A program made the translations under genes and the position numbers. A stretch of DNA of 64,000 bases from Nocardia sp. NBC_00416 (lineage in GTDB: Bacteria; Actinomycetota; Actinomycetes; Mycobacteriales; Mycobacteriaceae), in contig NZ_CP107932.1 in NCBI RefSeq assembly GCF_036032445.1, positions 6,388,501 to 6,452,500 on the forward strand, read 5' to 3'. The notes under the pieces are model-generated. The model was not told the DNA's origin. It searched no databases and worked only from the letters and a program-made list of their open reading frames with translations. This document shows, one piece after another, positions 16,135 through 25,322 of the stretch (positions within the stretch are counted from its first letter, which is position 1; every line of letters begins with the position of its first letter).

Positions 16135-16435
16135 CGCCGATCGCGGCTCGTGCCGGTCCGCTGGTTCCCACGGGCCGGTCGGCTCGGTTTCCCATGCGCG
16201 GAAGCGGGGGATCGGAACGAACGTCGCGTTCGCGCGCGTCATGGGCGCCGCTCGGTCGGCTGTTCTCCAGCTCGCGGTGGTGTTCCGGGAACCGGCTCTC
16301 ACCTGTCGGGGAGAGGCGGCGAAGTAATTTACTATTCTGCTGCCTGTTGTATCCAATTGCCTGCATTCGCCGCTATTTGTGAGCGAAGGTTCACCCGGCG
16401 TGATAGAACAGCGGGGATCTGAAAGGCGGATGGGT
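16135..16435. other. Gap holding the likely GMC oxidoreductase promoter
   Basis: No convincing gene. Bases ~16321-16380 are markedly richer in A and T than the surroundings, as expected for a promoter in such GC-rich DNA, and include a TACTAT that could serve as a -10 element. This is suggestive only. Confidence 0.4.
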
Positions 16436-18391
16436 ATGAAGGTCACTGCCAAACAGCGTGCCGCGCTCGGGACGATCTGCGATACATTCGTGCCGGGCGA
16501 CGGGATGACGCTGCCGTCGGCGACCGAACTCGGCGCCGTGGACACGGTATTCGAGTTACTCGGACGCAATCCCAGGGAAGCCGAGAGCAAGCAGTTGGCG
16601 ACCCTGCTGGACGTATGGGACTCGCCCCTGACCGGTCTGCTCACCGGCCGAGGGCCGCGGCGGTTCTCGACGCTGTCGCAGGAGGACCGGGAGCGGGCGC
16701 TGCTGCGACTGGGCGATTCCCGGATCGGCGCGGTCCGCGCGGTTTTCCAAGCGCTCAAACAGGCCTCGCTGCTCGCCTACAACGTCACCCCGGGGCCGAC
16801 CGGATTCCATCCGCTGTGGAAGGAGATCGGGTACCCCGGACCGCCCGGCCCGCTGCCGAGTGCGCCGCGACCCGCGCTGTCCCCGCAGCGGGTCACCGAA
16901 CCCGGCACGCTCACCTGCGATGTCGTGATCGTCGGATCGGGCGCCGGCGGCGGGACGGCGGCCGCCGTCCTCGCCGAGGCGGGACTCGAGGTGATCGTCG
17001 TCGAACGCGGCGGCTACTACGACGACCAGGATTTCGGCGCGGGCGAACTCGCGGGCCTGCAACAGCTGTATTCGCCCGGACCGGCCGCGTCCGCCGAGGG
17101 GCAGATCACGCTGGTGGCGGGGACCTGCCTCGGTGGCGGAACGGTCGTCAACTGGAGTACCTCGCTGGCCACACCCGAGAGCGTGCGGGCGGAGTGGGCA
17201 GCGCTGGGCGCCAACCAGTTCGGTACGGACGAGTTCACCGAATCGCTCGACGCGGTGGTACGCCGGCTCGGGGTGAACGAACGCCGCTCGATCCTGTCGC
17301 CGCGCGACGGCGTGCTCGAACGCGGCGCCGGTGCACTGGGCTGGGCGGTGGATCCGTTGCCGCGCAATGTCACCGACGCCTGCGACGCGGGGGTGGAATG
17401 CGGCCGATGCGGGAACGGGTGCCGCATCGGCGCCAAACAGTCGGTCACCAAAACGTGGCTGGCCGATGCCGCCGCGCGCGGCGCGCGCCTCATCGTGGAC
17501 GCCGAGGTGCGCCGGATAGAGGTCCGCGACGGCCGCGCCGAAGCGGTATCGGTGCGCAGCGCGGCGGGAGTCGACTTCGAGATCCGGGCCCGAGCCGTGG
17601 TGGTGGCGGCCGGTGCGATCCAGACCCCGGCGCTGCTGAAGCGGTCCGGATTGCGCAACGACAATATCGGCCGGTATCTGCGGCTGCATCCGGCGGCGGC
17701 CGTGTTCGGGGTGTTCGACGAGGAGATCCGACCCTGGGAAGGCGGGCTGCAGACCCGGATCTGCCGTCACGACGCCGATCTCGACGGCAACGGTTACGGC
17801 GTCATCTACGAGACCGGGCCGCTGCATCCCGGATCGTCCACGGGGTTCATGAGCTGGCGCGGCGCCGCCGGTCATCGGACCACCATGCTGGATTTCGCCC
17901 GGACCAACGCCGTCGGCATCATCACCCGCGACCGCGATTCGGGCACGGTGCAGGTGGGCCGAGACGGCGAACCGACCGTCGACTACCGCATCTCCGACTA
18001 CGACGCCGCCCACCTGCACACCGGAATCGAAGGCGCGGCGAAGATTCTCGAAGCCGCGGGAGCGCGCCGCATCTTCTCCGGACATCAAGCCGGTGTCTCC
18101 TACGAACCCGGTGTGCGGGGTTCGCACGACGAATTCGCCGCCGCCGCCCGCACCGCGGGATACGGCCCGGGCCGGTGCGCGCTCGGCGCCCTGCACATCA
18201 TGGGGTCGGCCCGGATGGGCGGCTCACCGGATCTCTCCGCCACCGACCCGGACGGAGCCACCTGGGATGTGCCGAACATCGTCGTCGCCGACGCGTCCTG
18301 CTTCCCGACGTCCTCGGGTGTCAACCCGATGGTGTCGATCGAGGCGATCGCCCATATGAACGCGAAACGACTCGCCGCGCGGCTGACCTGA
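16436..18391 (+). CDS. FAD-dependent GMC oxidoreductase, alcohol-oxidase-like
   Basis: A ~651-residue flavoenzyme of the GMC family, which oxidises alcohols. Residues 1-~120 form a helical domain like gluconate 2-dehydrogenase subunit 3. The FAD-binding Rossmann motif VIVGSGAGGGTAAA is near residue 165, followed by ERGGYY and the second GMC stretch GGGTVVNW. A cysteine cluster, CGRCGNGC, lies near 325. The C-terminal signature includes GSARMGG and a final SGVNPMVSIEA segment. The arrangement resembles long-chain alcohol oxidases and cholesterol-oxidase-like proteins. ATG 16436 has GAAAGG 9 nt upstream; ATG 16430 and GTG 16379 are alternatives. There is no signal peptide, so it is probably cytosolic. 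Confidence 0.87.
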   Translation: MKVTAKQRAALGTICDTFVPGDGMTLPSATELGAVDTVFELLGRNPREAESKQLATLLDVWDSPLTGLLTGRGPRRFSTLSQEDRERALLRLGDSRIGAVRAVFQALKQASLLAYNVTPGPTGFHPLWKEIGYPGPPGPLPSAPRPALSPQRVTEPGTLTCDVVIVGSGAGGGTAAAVLAEAGLEVIVVERGGYYDDQDFGAGELAGLQQLYSPGPAASAEGQITLVAGTCLGGGTVVNWSTSLATPESVRAEWAALGANQFGTDEFTESLDAVVRRLGVNERRSILSPRDGVLERGAGALGWAVDPLPRNVTDACDAGVECGRCGNGCRIGAKQSVTKTWLADAAARGARLIVDAEVRRIEVRDGRAEAVSVRSAAGVDFEIRARAVVVAAGAIQTPALLKRSGLRNDNIGRYLRLHPAAAVFGVFDEEIRPWEGGLQTRICRHDADLDGNGYGVIYETGPLHPGSSTGFMSWRGAAGHRTTMLDFARTNAVGIITRDRDSGTVQVGRDGEPTVDYRISDYDAAHLHTGIEGAAKILEAAGARRIFSGHQAGVSYEPGVRGSHDEFAAAARTAGYGPGRCALGALHIMGSARMGGSPDLSATDPDGATWDVPNIVVADASCFPTSSGVNPMVSIEAIAHMNAKRLAARLT

Positions 18392-18400
18392 CCTACCGGA

Positions 18401-18775
18401 TCAGCTGCCGCGCAGGCTGTTCGCGATCATCTGGAGCAGACCCAGATCCGCGTCGTCGCCGGTGTCGGCCGGGGCGCGGACGATCAGCCGGCCGTCGTCG
18501 ACCAGATCCCCGATGAGCACTTTTGTCAGCGTCAACGGGACGCCCAGCTGCGCCGACACCTCCGCCACCGACTGCGGGACCCGGCACAGGCCGACGATGT
18601 CGACGTATTCGGGCTCGGACCGTCGCGGCGCCAGCCCGGGCGCGGTGTCGACCACCATGGTGTCCAGGGTGAGGTCCGAGCGCGAGGTACGACCCCGGCC
18701 GCGGGTCAGCGCGTAGAGACGTACGACGGGGCCGGCGTCCTCCTCGTCCCAGTGGTCGTCGTGCGGGCCGCTCAC
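18401..18775 (-). CDS. DUF742 protein, copy A (conservon CvnC-like)
   Basis: A 124-residue DUF742 protein, the third member of conservon-type signalling operons. Visible features are the acidic WDEEDAGPVVRLYALTRGR near the N-terminus, a winged-helix-like body (VPQSVAEVSAQLGVPLTLTK, DLVDDGRLIV) and a short C-terminal helix ending LRGS. Its start overlaps the roadblock gene's stop. The CvnD GTPase gene that normally follows is missing: the next gene, 9 bp away, is the convergent GMC oxidoreductase. It is ~75% identical by eye to the copy at 21956. Confidence 0.92.
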   Translation of the reverse strand: MSGPHDDHWDEEDAGPVVRLYALTRGRGRTSRSDLTLDTMVVDTAPGLAPRRSEPEYVDIVGLCRVPQSVAEVSAQLGVPLTLTKVLIGDLVDDGRLIVRAPADTGDDADLGLLQMIANSLRGS

Positions 18776-19188
18776 GGCTGCGGCGCGCCGTTCGGGTGCG
18801 GGCGCGAGTCGACGGCCAGATGGCTGCCGACCCGCTGCACAGTTCGGTTCATCTCATAGGCGACCATGCCCATGTTCGCGGACTCGGAGGCGAGCAGGGC
18901 GAGGCAGGCGTTCCCGCCGGCGGCGGTGATGAACAGGACGGCGCGGTCGAGTTCGACGACGGTCTGGCAGACTCCGCCGGCCTTGAAATGGCTGCCGGCG
19001 CTGCGTGCGAGGCTGTGGAAGGCCGATGCCATGGCGGCGAATCGTTCGGCGTCGGTGCGTTCGAGTCCGGCCGAATGGCCCATCAGCAGTCCGTCGGTGG
19101 ACAGCAGGACCGCGGATTCGGCGTCCGGCAACCCGCTCACCATTTCTTCCAGCAGCCAGCTCAGGTCAGTGCGTGGCGGAGTGGTCAT
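18772..19188 (-). CDS. Roadblock/LC7 protein, copy A (CvnB-like)
   Basis: A 138-residue roadblock/LC7-domain protein, of the MglB-like type that binds and regulates small GTPases. It opens with LSWLLEEMVSGLPDAESAVL, followed by LSTDGLLMGHSAGL, and continues with the strand-helix pattern of the fold (AVLFITAAGGNACLALLA). It overlaps the kinase gene's 3' end by 23 nt and the DUF742 start by 4 nt, so the three are one operon. It is almost identical to the copy B protein, differing at only about ten positions. Confidence 0.94.
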   Translation of the reverse strand: MTTPPRTDLSWLLEEMVSGLPDAESAVLLSTDGLLMGHSAGLERTDAERFAAMASAFHSLARSAGSHFKAGGVCQTVVELDRAVLFITAAGGNACLALLASESANMGMVAYEMNRTVQRVGSHLAVDSRPHPNGAPQP

Positions 19189-21565
19189 CGTCGCCTTCCT
19201 GTCGAGTTCTATCGGTCGAATCGGGACGCGGGTGACGTCCGGACCGGGTGCCGCCTTCTATCGCGGCCATCAGGTTCCGTGCCTGCTCGGGTGTGCGGGC
19301 ACGGGGTGTGTCGTCGGCGACCGGAGTCGGCTCCGGCTCCGGGTCGGTCTGCTGTCGGCGTCGTCGCGGCAGTGCGGGACGGCCGCCCGCGCCGGGCTGC
19401 GACACCGGTGCGGCGGGGACCGGCTGCGCGGCAGCGGAAGTGGATCGCGCCACCGCGGAGGCTGCGGCGGGAGCGGTGTCCGGCGCACCGCTGGACACCG
19501 CCGCATAGGCGGGTTCTTCGGCGGGCGGAGGTTCGGTGGGGCCACCGGATTCGATGAGTGCGGTCGGAATCAGCACGACCGCCTTGATCCCGCCGTAGAC
19601 CGATTCCGACATGCGCACCGACGCGCCGTGCCGGGCGGCCAGCGTGGCCACCACGAAAAGGCCGAGACGGGTCTCGCCGGTGAGTGCCGCCACCCCGAAA
19701 TCCGGGGGCGCGGCCAGCAACTCGTTCCGGGTGGAGATCTCCGCCGCCGACATTCCCAGACCCTGGTCGGCGACCTCGACGGCGACACCGCGGCCGACGA
19801 CCGACGCCGATACCTCGACCCGCGACTCCGGCGGCGAGAACGCGGTGGCGTTCTCCATGAGCTCCGCGAGCAGATGGATGAGGTCGGCCGTCGCCTGGCC
19901 GGTGATGTGCACCTCGGGGACCTGCCCGGTGTGGATCCGGGTGTACTCCTGGCTTTCCGCGGCCGCGCCCCGGATCAGGTCCCACAGGCGCACCGGTTTA
20001 CGCCACCGCCGGCCCGGTTGTTCGCCGCCGAGGACGATGAGGTTCTCGGCGTGGCGCCGGGCTCGGGTGGCCAGGTGGTCGAGTTCGAACAGCAGCTCGA
20101 GCTGGTCGGCGTTCTCTTCCCGACGTTCGGCTCGGTCCAGCAGTGCCAGCTGGCGGTGCACGGCCAGCTGGTTGCGATGGGCGATATTGAGGAAGACCGT
20201 CCGGAAACCGGCCCGGGTCTTGGCTTCGGCCACGGCCGCCGACACGGCGGCGACCTGTGCCCGGTTGAACGCCTCGGCCACCTCGCCGAGTTCGTCGGTG
20301 CCGAAGTCCAGCTGGGCCACTTCGGCCGCCGTATCGATATCGGCGCCGTCGTCCAGCCGGCGCATGAGGTCGGGCAGACGTTCGTCCGCGAGTTCCAGGG
20401 TGTCGTCGCGCAACCGGCGCATCCGGGCGATGAACCGGTTGGCCCCGATGATCGCGGCGAGGAAGGCGACTGCCGTGACGATGAGCACCGCGACACCACC
20501 GATCAGCGACAACCCGGCGGTATCGGTGCCTTCCGTGCGCGCGATGGCATGGGCGTCGCGGCTCTGGCTCTCCCACAGTGCCAGCAGGGCCGAGTTGAGC
20601 CGACCGGACGCTTCCTGCCAGGCGGGAACGGTCATCGGCAGGGGGGCCGTTTCGGGTACATCGGTCTCGTCGTAGTCCTCGCCGGTTCCGGACGGGTCCG
20701 CGGCGGGCTCGCCCGCGGGCACGGGACCGCGCAGGACGAGGGCGTCCTGCATGGCGATCACCTGCTGCCAGTCCGGTGAGTCGGTGATCGCCCGCAGCTG
20801 GGCCAGCCGCGACCCGGTCAGCACCGTGGCCGAATACGCCACCTGTGCGCGGACCTCGCCCGTATACCGGGTGAACTCGAGCAGCTGACCCGCGGTGATC
20901 TCACCGCGGGCGAGCGCCACGGTGCCGAGGGTGTCGGCCTGCGACAGTGCCTCCGCGGCGCGCAACGGTTCGACGCCGTAACCCAGGGCGATGCCGAGCC
21001 CGGCGCCGGGCGCGACCCGGGCCGCCACCAACGACGCTTTGGGGATGGTGCCGATCACCGTGTTGAAGAATCCGAACGCCTCCTCCTGCGGCATCGCGCG
21101 GGCGTCGATCGCGGTGCGCACACCGGGAACCCGGCTGTAGAGCGGCCGGAAGGTCTCGAGTTCGGCGGCCGATCCGCCGGGGTTCAGCCGTTGGGCCGCC
21201 TCACCTTTGGCGATCACCGCGGCGAGCGCGATATCGGAGTGCTTGCGTGCGTCCACCAGACTGTTCGCCGCGCTCGGGTCGCCCGCGAGATACAGCAGCG
21301 ACAGCCGACGCTCCTCCTCGAAGGACTGCACCATCGAGATGACCGGCGTGGTGGTGCTGCTGATCAGATTGGCCCACACCGTCGCCGTCAGACTGGATTT
21401 CACCAGATACCCGGCGGCGCCGACACCGACGATCACCAAGGTGACGCTGGTGATCAGCACGATCGACAGCAGCCGGGCCCGGATGCCCAGCCGGCCGCGC
21501 GTCGCGTTTCTGCCGGACCGGACCGCCCGCACCAGTGATTCGGGCAGTTGCCGCCGAACAGCCAC
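19166..21565 (-). CDS. NIT-domain sensor histidine kinase, copy A (CvnA-like)
   Basis: A 799-residue membrane sensor kinase. TM1 is at ~33-55, a ~290-residue extracytoplasmic domain of the nitrate/nitrite-sensing (NIT) type follows, TM2 is at ~352-374, then HAMP (~375-430), a dimerisation region and a HATPase domain (~510-675). The N-box ELMENATAFSPP, the DQGLGM G1 box and RLGLFVVATLAARHG are intact. The last ~125 residues are disordered and Pro/Ala-rich. Start is GTG with only a weak ribosome-binding site. It heads the copy A operon with roadblock and DUF742 genes, the conservon layout of streptomycetes. No response regulator is adjacent. Confidence 0.92.
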   Translation of the reverse strand: MAVRRQLPESLVRAVRSGRNATRGRLGIRARLLSIVLITSVTLVIVGVGAAGYLVKSSLTATVWANLISSTTTPVISMVQSFEEERRLSLLYLAGDPSAANSLVDARKHSDIALAAVIAKGEAAQRLNPGGSAAELETFRPLYSRVPGVRTAIDARAMPQEEAFGFFNTVIGTIPKASLVAARVAPGAGLGIALGYGVEPLRAAEALSQADTLGTVALARGEITAGQLLEFTRYTGEVRAQVAYSATVLTGSRLAQLRAITDSPDWQQVIAMQDALVLRGPVPAGEPAADPSGTGEDYDETDVPETAPLPMTVPAWQEASGRLNSALLALWESQSRDAHAIARTEGTDTAGLSLIGGVAVLIVTAVAFLAAIIGANRFIARMRRLRDDTLELADERLPDLMRRLDDGADIDTAAEVAQLDFGTDELGEVAEAFNRAQVAAVSAAVAEAKTRAGFRTVFLNIAHRNQLAVHRQLALLDRAERREENADQLELLFELDHLATRARRHAENLIVLGGEQPGRRWRKPVRLWDLIRGAAAESQEYTRIHTGQVPEVHITGQATADLIHLLAELMENATAFSPPESRVEVSASVVGRGVAVEVADQGLGMSAAEISTRNELLAAPPDFGVAALTGETRLGLFVVATLAARHGASVRMSESVYGGIKAVVLIPTALIESGGPTEPPPAEEPAYAAVSSGAPDTAPAAASAVARSTSAAAQPVPAAPVSQPGAGGRPALPRRRRQQTDPEPEPTPVADDTPRARTPEQARNLMAAIEGGTRSGRHPRPDSTDRTRQEGDDDHSATH

Positions 21566-21638
21566 GATAGATCAACCCGTTCCCGGGGATGCGCGCGTGC
21601 GACACCGTGGTGACCGGCGCATCACCCAATGTTCTCGG

Positions 21639-21659
21639 CATTGCCGTTGCCCGGCAATG
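21639..21659. promoter_or_regulatory. Inverted repeat CATTGCCG-N5-CGGCAATG
   Basis: A perfect 8-bp inverted repeat with a 5-nt spacer lies about 75 nt upstream of the copy A kinase start. The right half is kept at the same place upstream of copy B, but the left half has diverged. Confidence 0.4.
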
Positions 21660-21664
21660 CATCA

Positions 21665-21690
21665 GCCTTCGTCCAGACCATAGCGAAAGC
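21665..21690. promoter_or_regulatory. Conserved inverted repeat upstream of kinase A
   Basis: On the minus strand this reads GCTTTCG-N12-CGAAGGC, one mismatch from the perfect form upstream of kinase B (25211-25236). Conservation between two otherwise diverging promoters makes it a candidate operator shared by both operons. Confidence 0.5.
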
Positions 21691-21955
21691 TGCGCGCATA
21701 CCGGAGACCGGTCTCACCGAGCGGGCCTCGGGGTATCGGTGTGATGGCAGCTACAGGGTGTGGTCGGCCTGTGCTGTGCGGGGTGGATCCATCGGTGCCG
21801 AACTGTGCGTTCCCGTTCCCTGTTCGACGGGTATCACCTGCGGTGTTTCGGGTATCGTCGGCGCCTCCTGCTCGGGTGCGGCCGCCGGGGCCGGTCTCGG
21901 TTCGTCGTACGGGAATACACAATCGTTACTGCCGCATCCGCTCGGATATCCGGGC

Positions 21956-22330
21956 TCAACCTCCCCGCAGACTGTTCGCGATCGTCCGGAGCAGGCCGAG
22001 ATCGCCGATATCGTTCGTGGTCTCGGCCGGTGGACGGACGATCAGCCGGCCGTCGTCGATCAGATCTCCGATGAGCACTTTGGTCAGCGCGAGCGGGACG
22101 CGCAGCTGTGCCGATACTTCCGCCACCGATTGCGGCACCCGGCAGACCCGCACGATATCGATGTACTCGGGTTCGCTCCGCCGCGGCGCGAACCCGGCGC
22201 CGATATCGACCACCATGGTGTCCAGGGTGAGTTCGGTTCGCCCGGTGCGACCCCGGCCACCGGTCATCGCGTAGAGGCGCGCGACGGGGCCGGCCTCCTC
22301 CTCGTCCCAAGGGTCGCGCGGCGCGTTCAC
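21956..22330 (-). CDS. DUF742 protein, copy B (CvnC-like)
   Basis: A 124-residue DUF742 protein paralogous to the one at 18401. The same blocks are present (WDEEEAGPVARLYAMTGGR, VPQSVAEVSAQLRVPLALTK, DLIDDGRLIV, ending LRGG). The start overlaps the roadblock gene by 4 nt. Again no GTPase gene follows; instead there is ~390 bp of non-coding sequence and then the copy A kinase. Differences from copy A lie mostly at the C-terminal linker. Confidence 0.92.
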   Translation of the reverse strand: MNAPRDPWDEEEAGPVARLYAMTGGRGRTGRTELTLDTMVVDIGAGFAPRRSEPEYIDIVRVCRVPQSVAEVSAQLRVPLALTKVLIGDLIDDGRLIVRPPAETTNDIGDLGLLRTIANSLRGG

Positions 22331-22743
22331 GGCTGTCTCGCACCGTTCGGCCGCGGGCGCGAGTCGACGGCCAGATGGCTGCCGACCCGCTGCACAGTCC
22401 GGTTCATCTCGAACGCGACCATACCCATGTTCGCGGACTCGGCGGCCAAGAGCGCGAGGCAGGCGTTCCCGCCGGCGGCGGTGATGAACAGGACGGCGCG
22501 GTCGAGTTCGACGACGGTCTGGCAGACCCCGCCGGCCTTGAAATGGCTGCCGGCGCTGCGTGCGAGGCTGTGGAAGGCCGATGCCATGGCAGCGAATCGT
22601 TCGGCGTCGGTGCGTTCGAGTCCGGCCGAATGGCCCATCAGCAGTCCGTCGGTGGACAGCAGGACTGCGGAGTCGGCGTCGGGCAACCCGTCCACCATTT
22701 CTTCCAGCAGCCAGCTCAGGTCAGTGCGCGGGGGAACGGTCAT
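22327..22743 (-). CDS. Roadblock/LC7 protein, copy B (CvnB-like)
   Basis: A 138-residue roadblock/LC7 protein, nearly identical to copy A (for example VDGLPDADSAV in place of VSGLPDAESAV, and MVAFEMNRT in place of MVAYEMNRT). It overlaps the kinase and DUF742 genes as in copy A. The roadblock copies are much more alike than the kinases' sensor domains, which suggests that a common intracellular partner constrains them while the inputs have diverged. Confidence 0.94.
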   Translation of the reverse strand: MTVPPRTDLSWLLEEMVDGLPDADSAVLLSTDGLLMGHSAGLERTDAERFAAMASAFHSLARSAGSHFKAGGVCQTVVELDRAVLFITAAGGNACLALLAAESANMGMVAFEMNRTVQRVGSHLAVDSRPRPNGARQP

Positions 22744-25111
22744 CGTTGCCTTCTTCGCGAGTGTGATCGGTGGTGGGCGATTCGGTATCGGGACGGCGGC
22801 CGGACCGGGTGCCGCCGTCGATGGCCGTCATCAGATTCCGAGCTTGTTCGGGGGTCCGGGTGCGCGGCAGATCGACGACGGGGATCACCCCGGTATCGGC
22901 TTCGGTGGACTGCCGCTGACGGCGCGGCAGCACCGGGCGGGCGCCTTCGTCCGGGCGGGGCTTCGAGATGACGGTCATCGGATGTACCCCACCGGAGACG
23001 GCCGGTGCAGGTTCGGCGGCCGGCGAGACGAAGGGCTCGCCGGGCGGCACCGAGGCCGGGACGGGTTCGAGAGCCGGATGCTCCGGCGGGCGCGGCCCAC
23101 CCGACTCGATGAGTGCGGTCGGGATCAGCGCGATCGCCTTGATCCCGCCGTAGACCGACTCCGTCAAGCGCACCGGAACACCGTGGCGGGCGGCCAGGGT
23201 GGCCACCACGAACAGGCCCAGGCGAGTATCGCCGGTCAGCGCCGCCACCCCGAAGTCCGGGGGTTCGGCCAGGAGTCGGTTGTGCGCCGTGATCTCCTCC
23301 TCGGTCATCCCCAGCCCCTGATCGGTGACCTCGACCGCGACCCCGCGGCCGACCACCGACGCCGATACCTCGACGCGGGATTCCGGGGGTGAGAACGAGG
23401 TGGCGTTGTCCATCAGCTCCGCGAGCAGATGGATCAGGTCGGCCACGGCTTGGCCGGCGATGAGCACCTCGGCCACCCGGCCGGTCTGGATCCTGGTGTA
23501 GTCCAGGCTCTCCGCCACCGCGCCACGGATGAGTTCCCACAGCGGGACCGGATTGCGCCAGCGGCGGCCGGACTGTTCGCCGCCGAGCACGATCAGGTTC
23601 TCGGCGTGGCGCCGGGCCCGGGTGGCCAGATGGTCGAGCTGGAACAGCAGCTCGAGCTGATCGGCGTTCTCCTCCTGGCGTTCGGCCCGGTCGAGCAGGG
23701 TGAGCTGACGATGCACCGCCAGCTGGTTGCGGTGGGCGATATTGAGGAACACCGTGTGGAATCCGGCACGTGTCCGGGCTTCGGCCACCGCGGCCGATAC
23801 CGCCGCCACCTGCGCCCGGTTGAACGCTTGAGCGACCTCACCCAGCTCGTCGGTGCCGAAGTCCAGGCGCGACACCTCGGCGGCCGAGTCCACGTTCTCG
23901 CCGTTGTCGAGGCGCCGCATGATGTCGGGCAGCCGCTCGTCGGCCAGTTCCAGGGTGTCGTTGCGCAGTCGGCGCATCCGGCCGATGAACCGGTTCGCCA
24001 GTACGAGGGCGGCGACGAACGCCAGAATCGTGATGAGCAGGACCGCGGCGCCGCCCGCCAGGGATCGGTTCGCGGTATCCGCACCCTGGGCCCGCGCGGT
24101 GGCATGGGCGTCGCCGCTCTGGTCCTCCCACAGCTTCAGTAGCGCGCCGACGACCTCGCCGGACGCTCGCTGCCAGTCGGCGACGCTCGACGGCAGGGCG
24201 GCGGCATCGGAATCGGTGGTCTGCTCGGCGCCGTAGCCGGTGCTGTCCGGGTCGGCGTCGGCGGCGGGCGCCGGCCCGCGCAGCATGACGGCGTCCTGCA
24301 TCGCGATCAGCTGATGCCAGGCCGGAGAGTCGGTGAGGGACCGCAGTTGCGCCAGCCGCTGTCCTTTCAGCAAGGCACCGGAATACGCCACCTCGCCCCG
24401 GAATTCGCCGATCTGCCGGTTGAACTCGACCAGTTGCGCGCCGGTGAACTCGCCGACGGTGAGCGCGACCGCTCCGAGAGTGTCGGCCTTGGAAAGCGAT
24501 TCGGCGGCCCGCAACGGCTCGACTCCGTAATTGAGCGCGATCCCGATGCCGGCGTCGGGCGCCACCCGGGCCGCCAGCACGGACGCGCTGATGATGGTGT
24601 CGATCACCGCGCTGAAGAACCCGAACGCTTCCTCCCGCGGTATCGTGCGCGCCTCGATCGCCGCGCGCAGGCCGGGCACCGCGTCGAACAGTTTCTGGTA
24701 GCCCTCCAGTTGAGCGGCCGATCCGTCGGGATCGAGCCGCATGGCGGCGTCGCCCTTGGCGGTGACCGTGGCCAGCGCGAGATCGGAGCGTTTCCGCGCG
24801 TCCACCAGTTGGCCGGCCGCCCCGGGATCGCCGGCCAGGTACAGCAGCGAGAGGCGGCGTTCCTCTTGGAGCCCCTGCACCATCAGGATGGCGGGAGTGG
24901 TGGTGCTAGTGGCCAGATCGGCCCATTCCTGTGCCGCCCGGCCGGAACGCACCAGATAGGCCGCGGCGCCGACGCCGACCGCCAGCAATGCGCTGCTGGT
25001 GATGAGCACGATCGCCAGCAGGCGGGTCCGGATACCCACCCGGCCCCGCGTTCGACCAGGTCTGGATCGGTGTGTCCGAATGAAATCGGGGACAGGCAGC
25101 CGCTTGGACAC
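22721..25111 (-). CDS. NIT-domain sensor histidine kinase, copy B (CvnA-like)
   Basis: A 796-residue paralogue of the kinase at 19166, with the same order: TM1 near residue 30-52, NIT-type extracytoplasmic domain, TM2 near 350-372, HAMP, dimerisation region, HATPase (ELMDNATSFSPP N-box, DQGLGM, RLGLFVVATLAARHG) and a disordered Pro-rich tail. Cytoplasmic parts are strongly conserved between copies while the NIT domain is less so, so the two may sense different ligands. Start is GTG. It heads its own operon with roadblock B and DUF742 B. Confidence 0.92.
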   Translation of the reverse strand: MSKRLPVPDFIRTHRSRPGRTRGRVGIRTRLLAIVLITSSALLAVGVGAAAYLVRSGRAAQEWADLATSTTTPAILMVQGLQEERRLSLLYLAGDPGAAGQLVDARKRSDLALATVTAKGDAAMRLDPDGSAAQLEGYQKLFDAVPGLRAAIEARTIPREEAFGFFSAVIDTIISASVLAARVAPDAGIGIALNYGVEPLRAAESLSKADTLGAVALTVGEFTGAQLVEFNRQIGEFRGEVAYSGALLKGQRLAQLRSLTDSPAWHQLIAMQDAVMLRGPAPAADADPDSTGYGAEQTTDSDAAALPSSVADWQRASGEVVGALLKLWEDQSGDAHATARAQGADTANRSLAGGAAVLLITILAFVAALVLANRFIGRMRRLRNDTLELADERLPDIMRRLDNGENVDSAAEVSRLDFGTDELGEVAQAFNRAQVAAVSAAVAEARTRAGFHTVFLNIAHRNQLAVHRQLTLLDRAERQEENADQLELLFQLDHLATRARRHAENLIVLGGEQSGRRWRNPVPLWELIRGAVAESLDYTRIQTGRVAEVLIAGQAVADLIHLLAELMDNATSFSPPESRVEVSASVVGRGVAVEVTDQGLGMTEEEITAHNRLLAEPPDFGVAALTGDTRLGLFVVATLAARHGVPVRLTESVYGGIKAIALIPTALIESGGPRPPEHPALEPVPASVPPGEPFVSPAAEPAPAVSGGVHPMTVISKPRPDEGARPVLPRRQRQSTEADTGVIPVVDLPRTRTPEQARNLMTAIDGGTRSGRRPDTESPTTDHTREEGNDDRSPAH

Positions 25112-25210
25112 AGTAGATCAACTCGTTCCCGGGCATGCGCGCGTCCGACATCATCGGTCCGGCTCACCGCCCAACTATCCCGGCACTGCGGTCTCCCGGC
25201 AATGCGCCAC

Positions 25211-25236
25211 GCTTTCGTCCAGACATTAGCGAAAGC
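25211..25236. promoter_or_regulatory. Conserved inverted repeat upstream of kinase B
   Basis: A perfect inverted repeat, GCTTTCG-N12-CGAAAGC, is placed ~100 nt upstream of the kinase B start, at the same relative position as the near-perfect copy upstream of kinase A. Candidate binding site for a common regulator. Confidence 0.5.
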
Positions 25237-25322
25237 AACGCATTTCAGTATCGGAAACGTCTACTCCCACCAGGCGTTCTATTCGAACTCCGGCAACGAT
25301 GTGTTACAGGGGAGGGAGCAGG

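Larger units (their letters stand above)
21566..21955. other. Intergenic region between the two kinase operons
   Basis: No convincing gene. The first ~130 bases next to the copy A kinase are clearly related to the region upstream of the copy B kinase (25112-25240), showing that the promoter was duplicated with the genes. The part nearer 21950 is not shared. Confidence 0.7.

Noticed and set aside
16556..18196. 546-codon open frame antisense to the GMC oxidoreductase
   Set aside because: It has no family motifs and an Arg/Gly/His-rich composition typical of antisense frames in high-GC coding DNA, whereas the plus frame has clear FAD and GMC signatures.
21662..21922. 86-codon minus-strand frame between the kinase operons
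   Set aside because: Composition is Arg/Thr/Gly-rich without motifs, and it lies on the duplicated promoter, whose other copy does not keep the frame.
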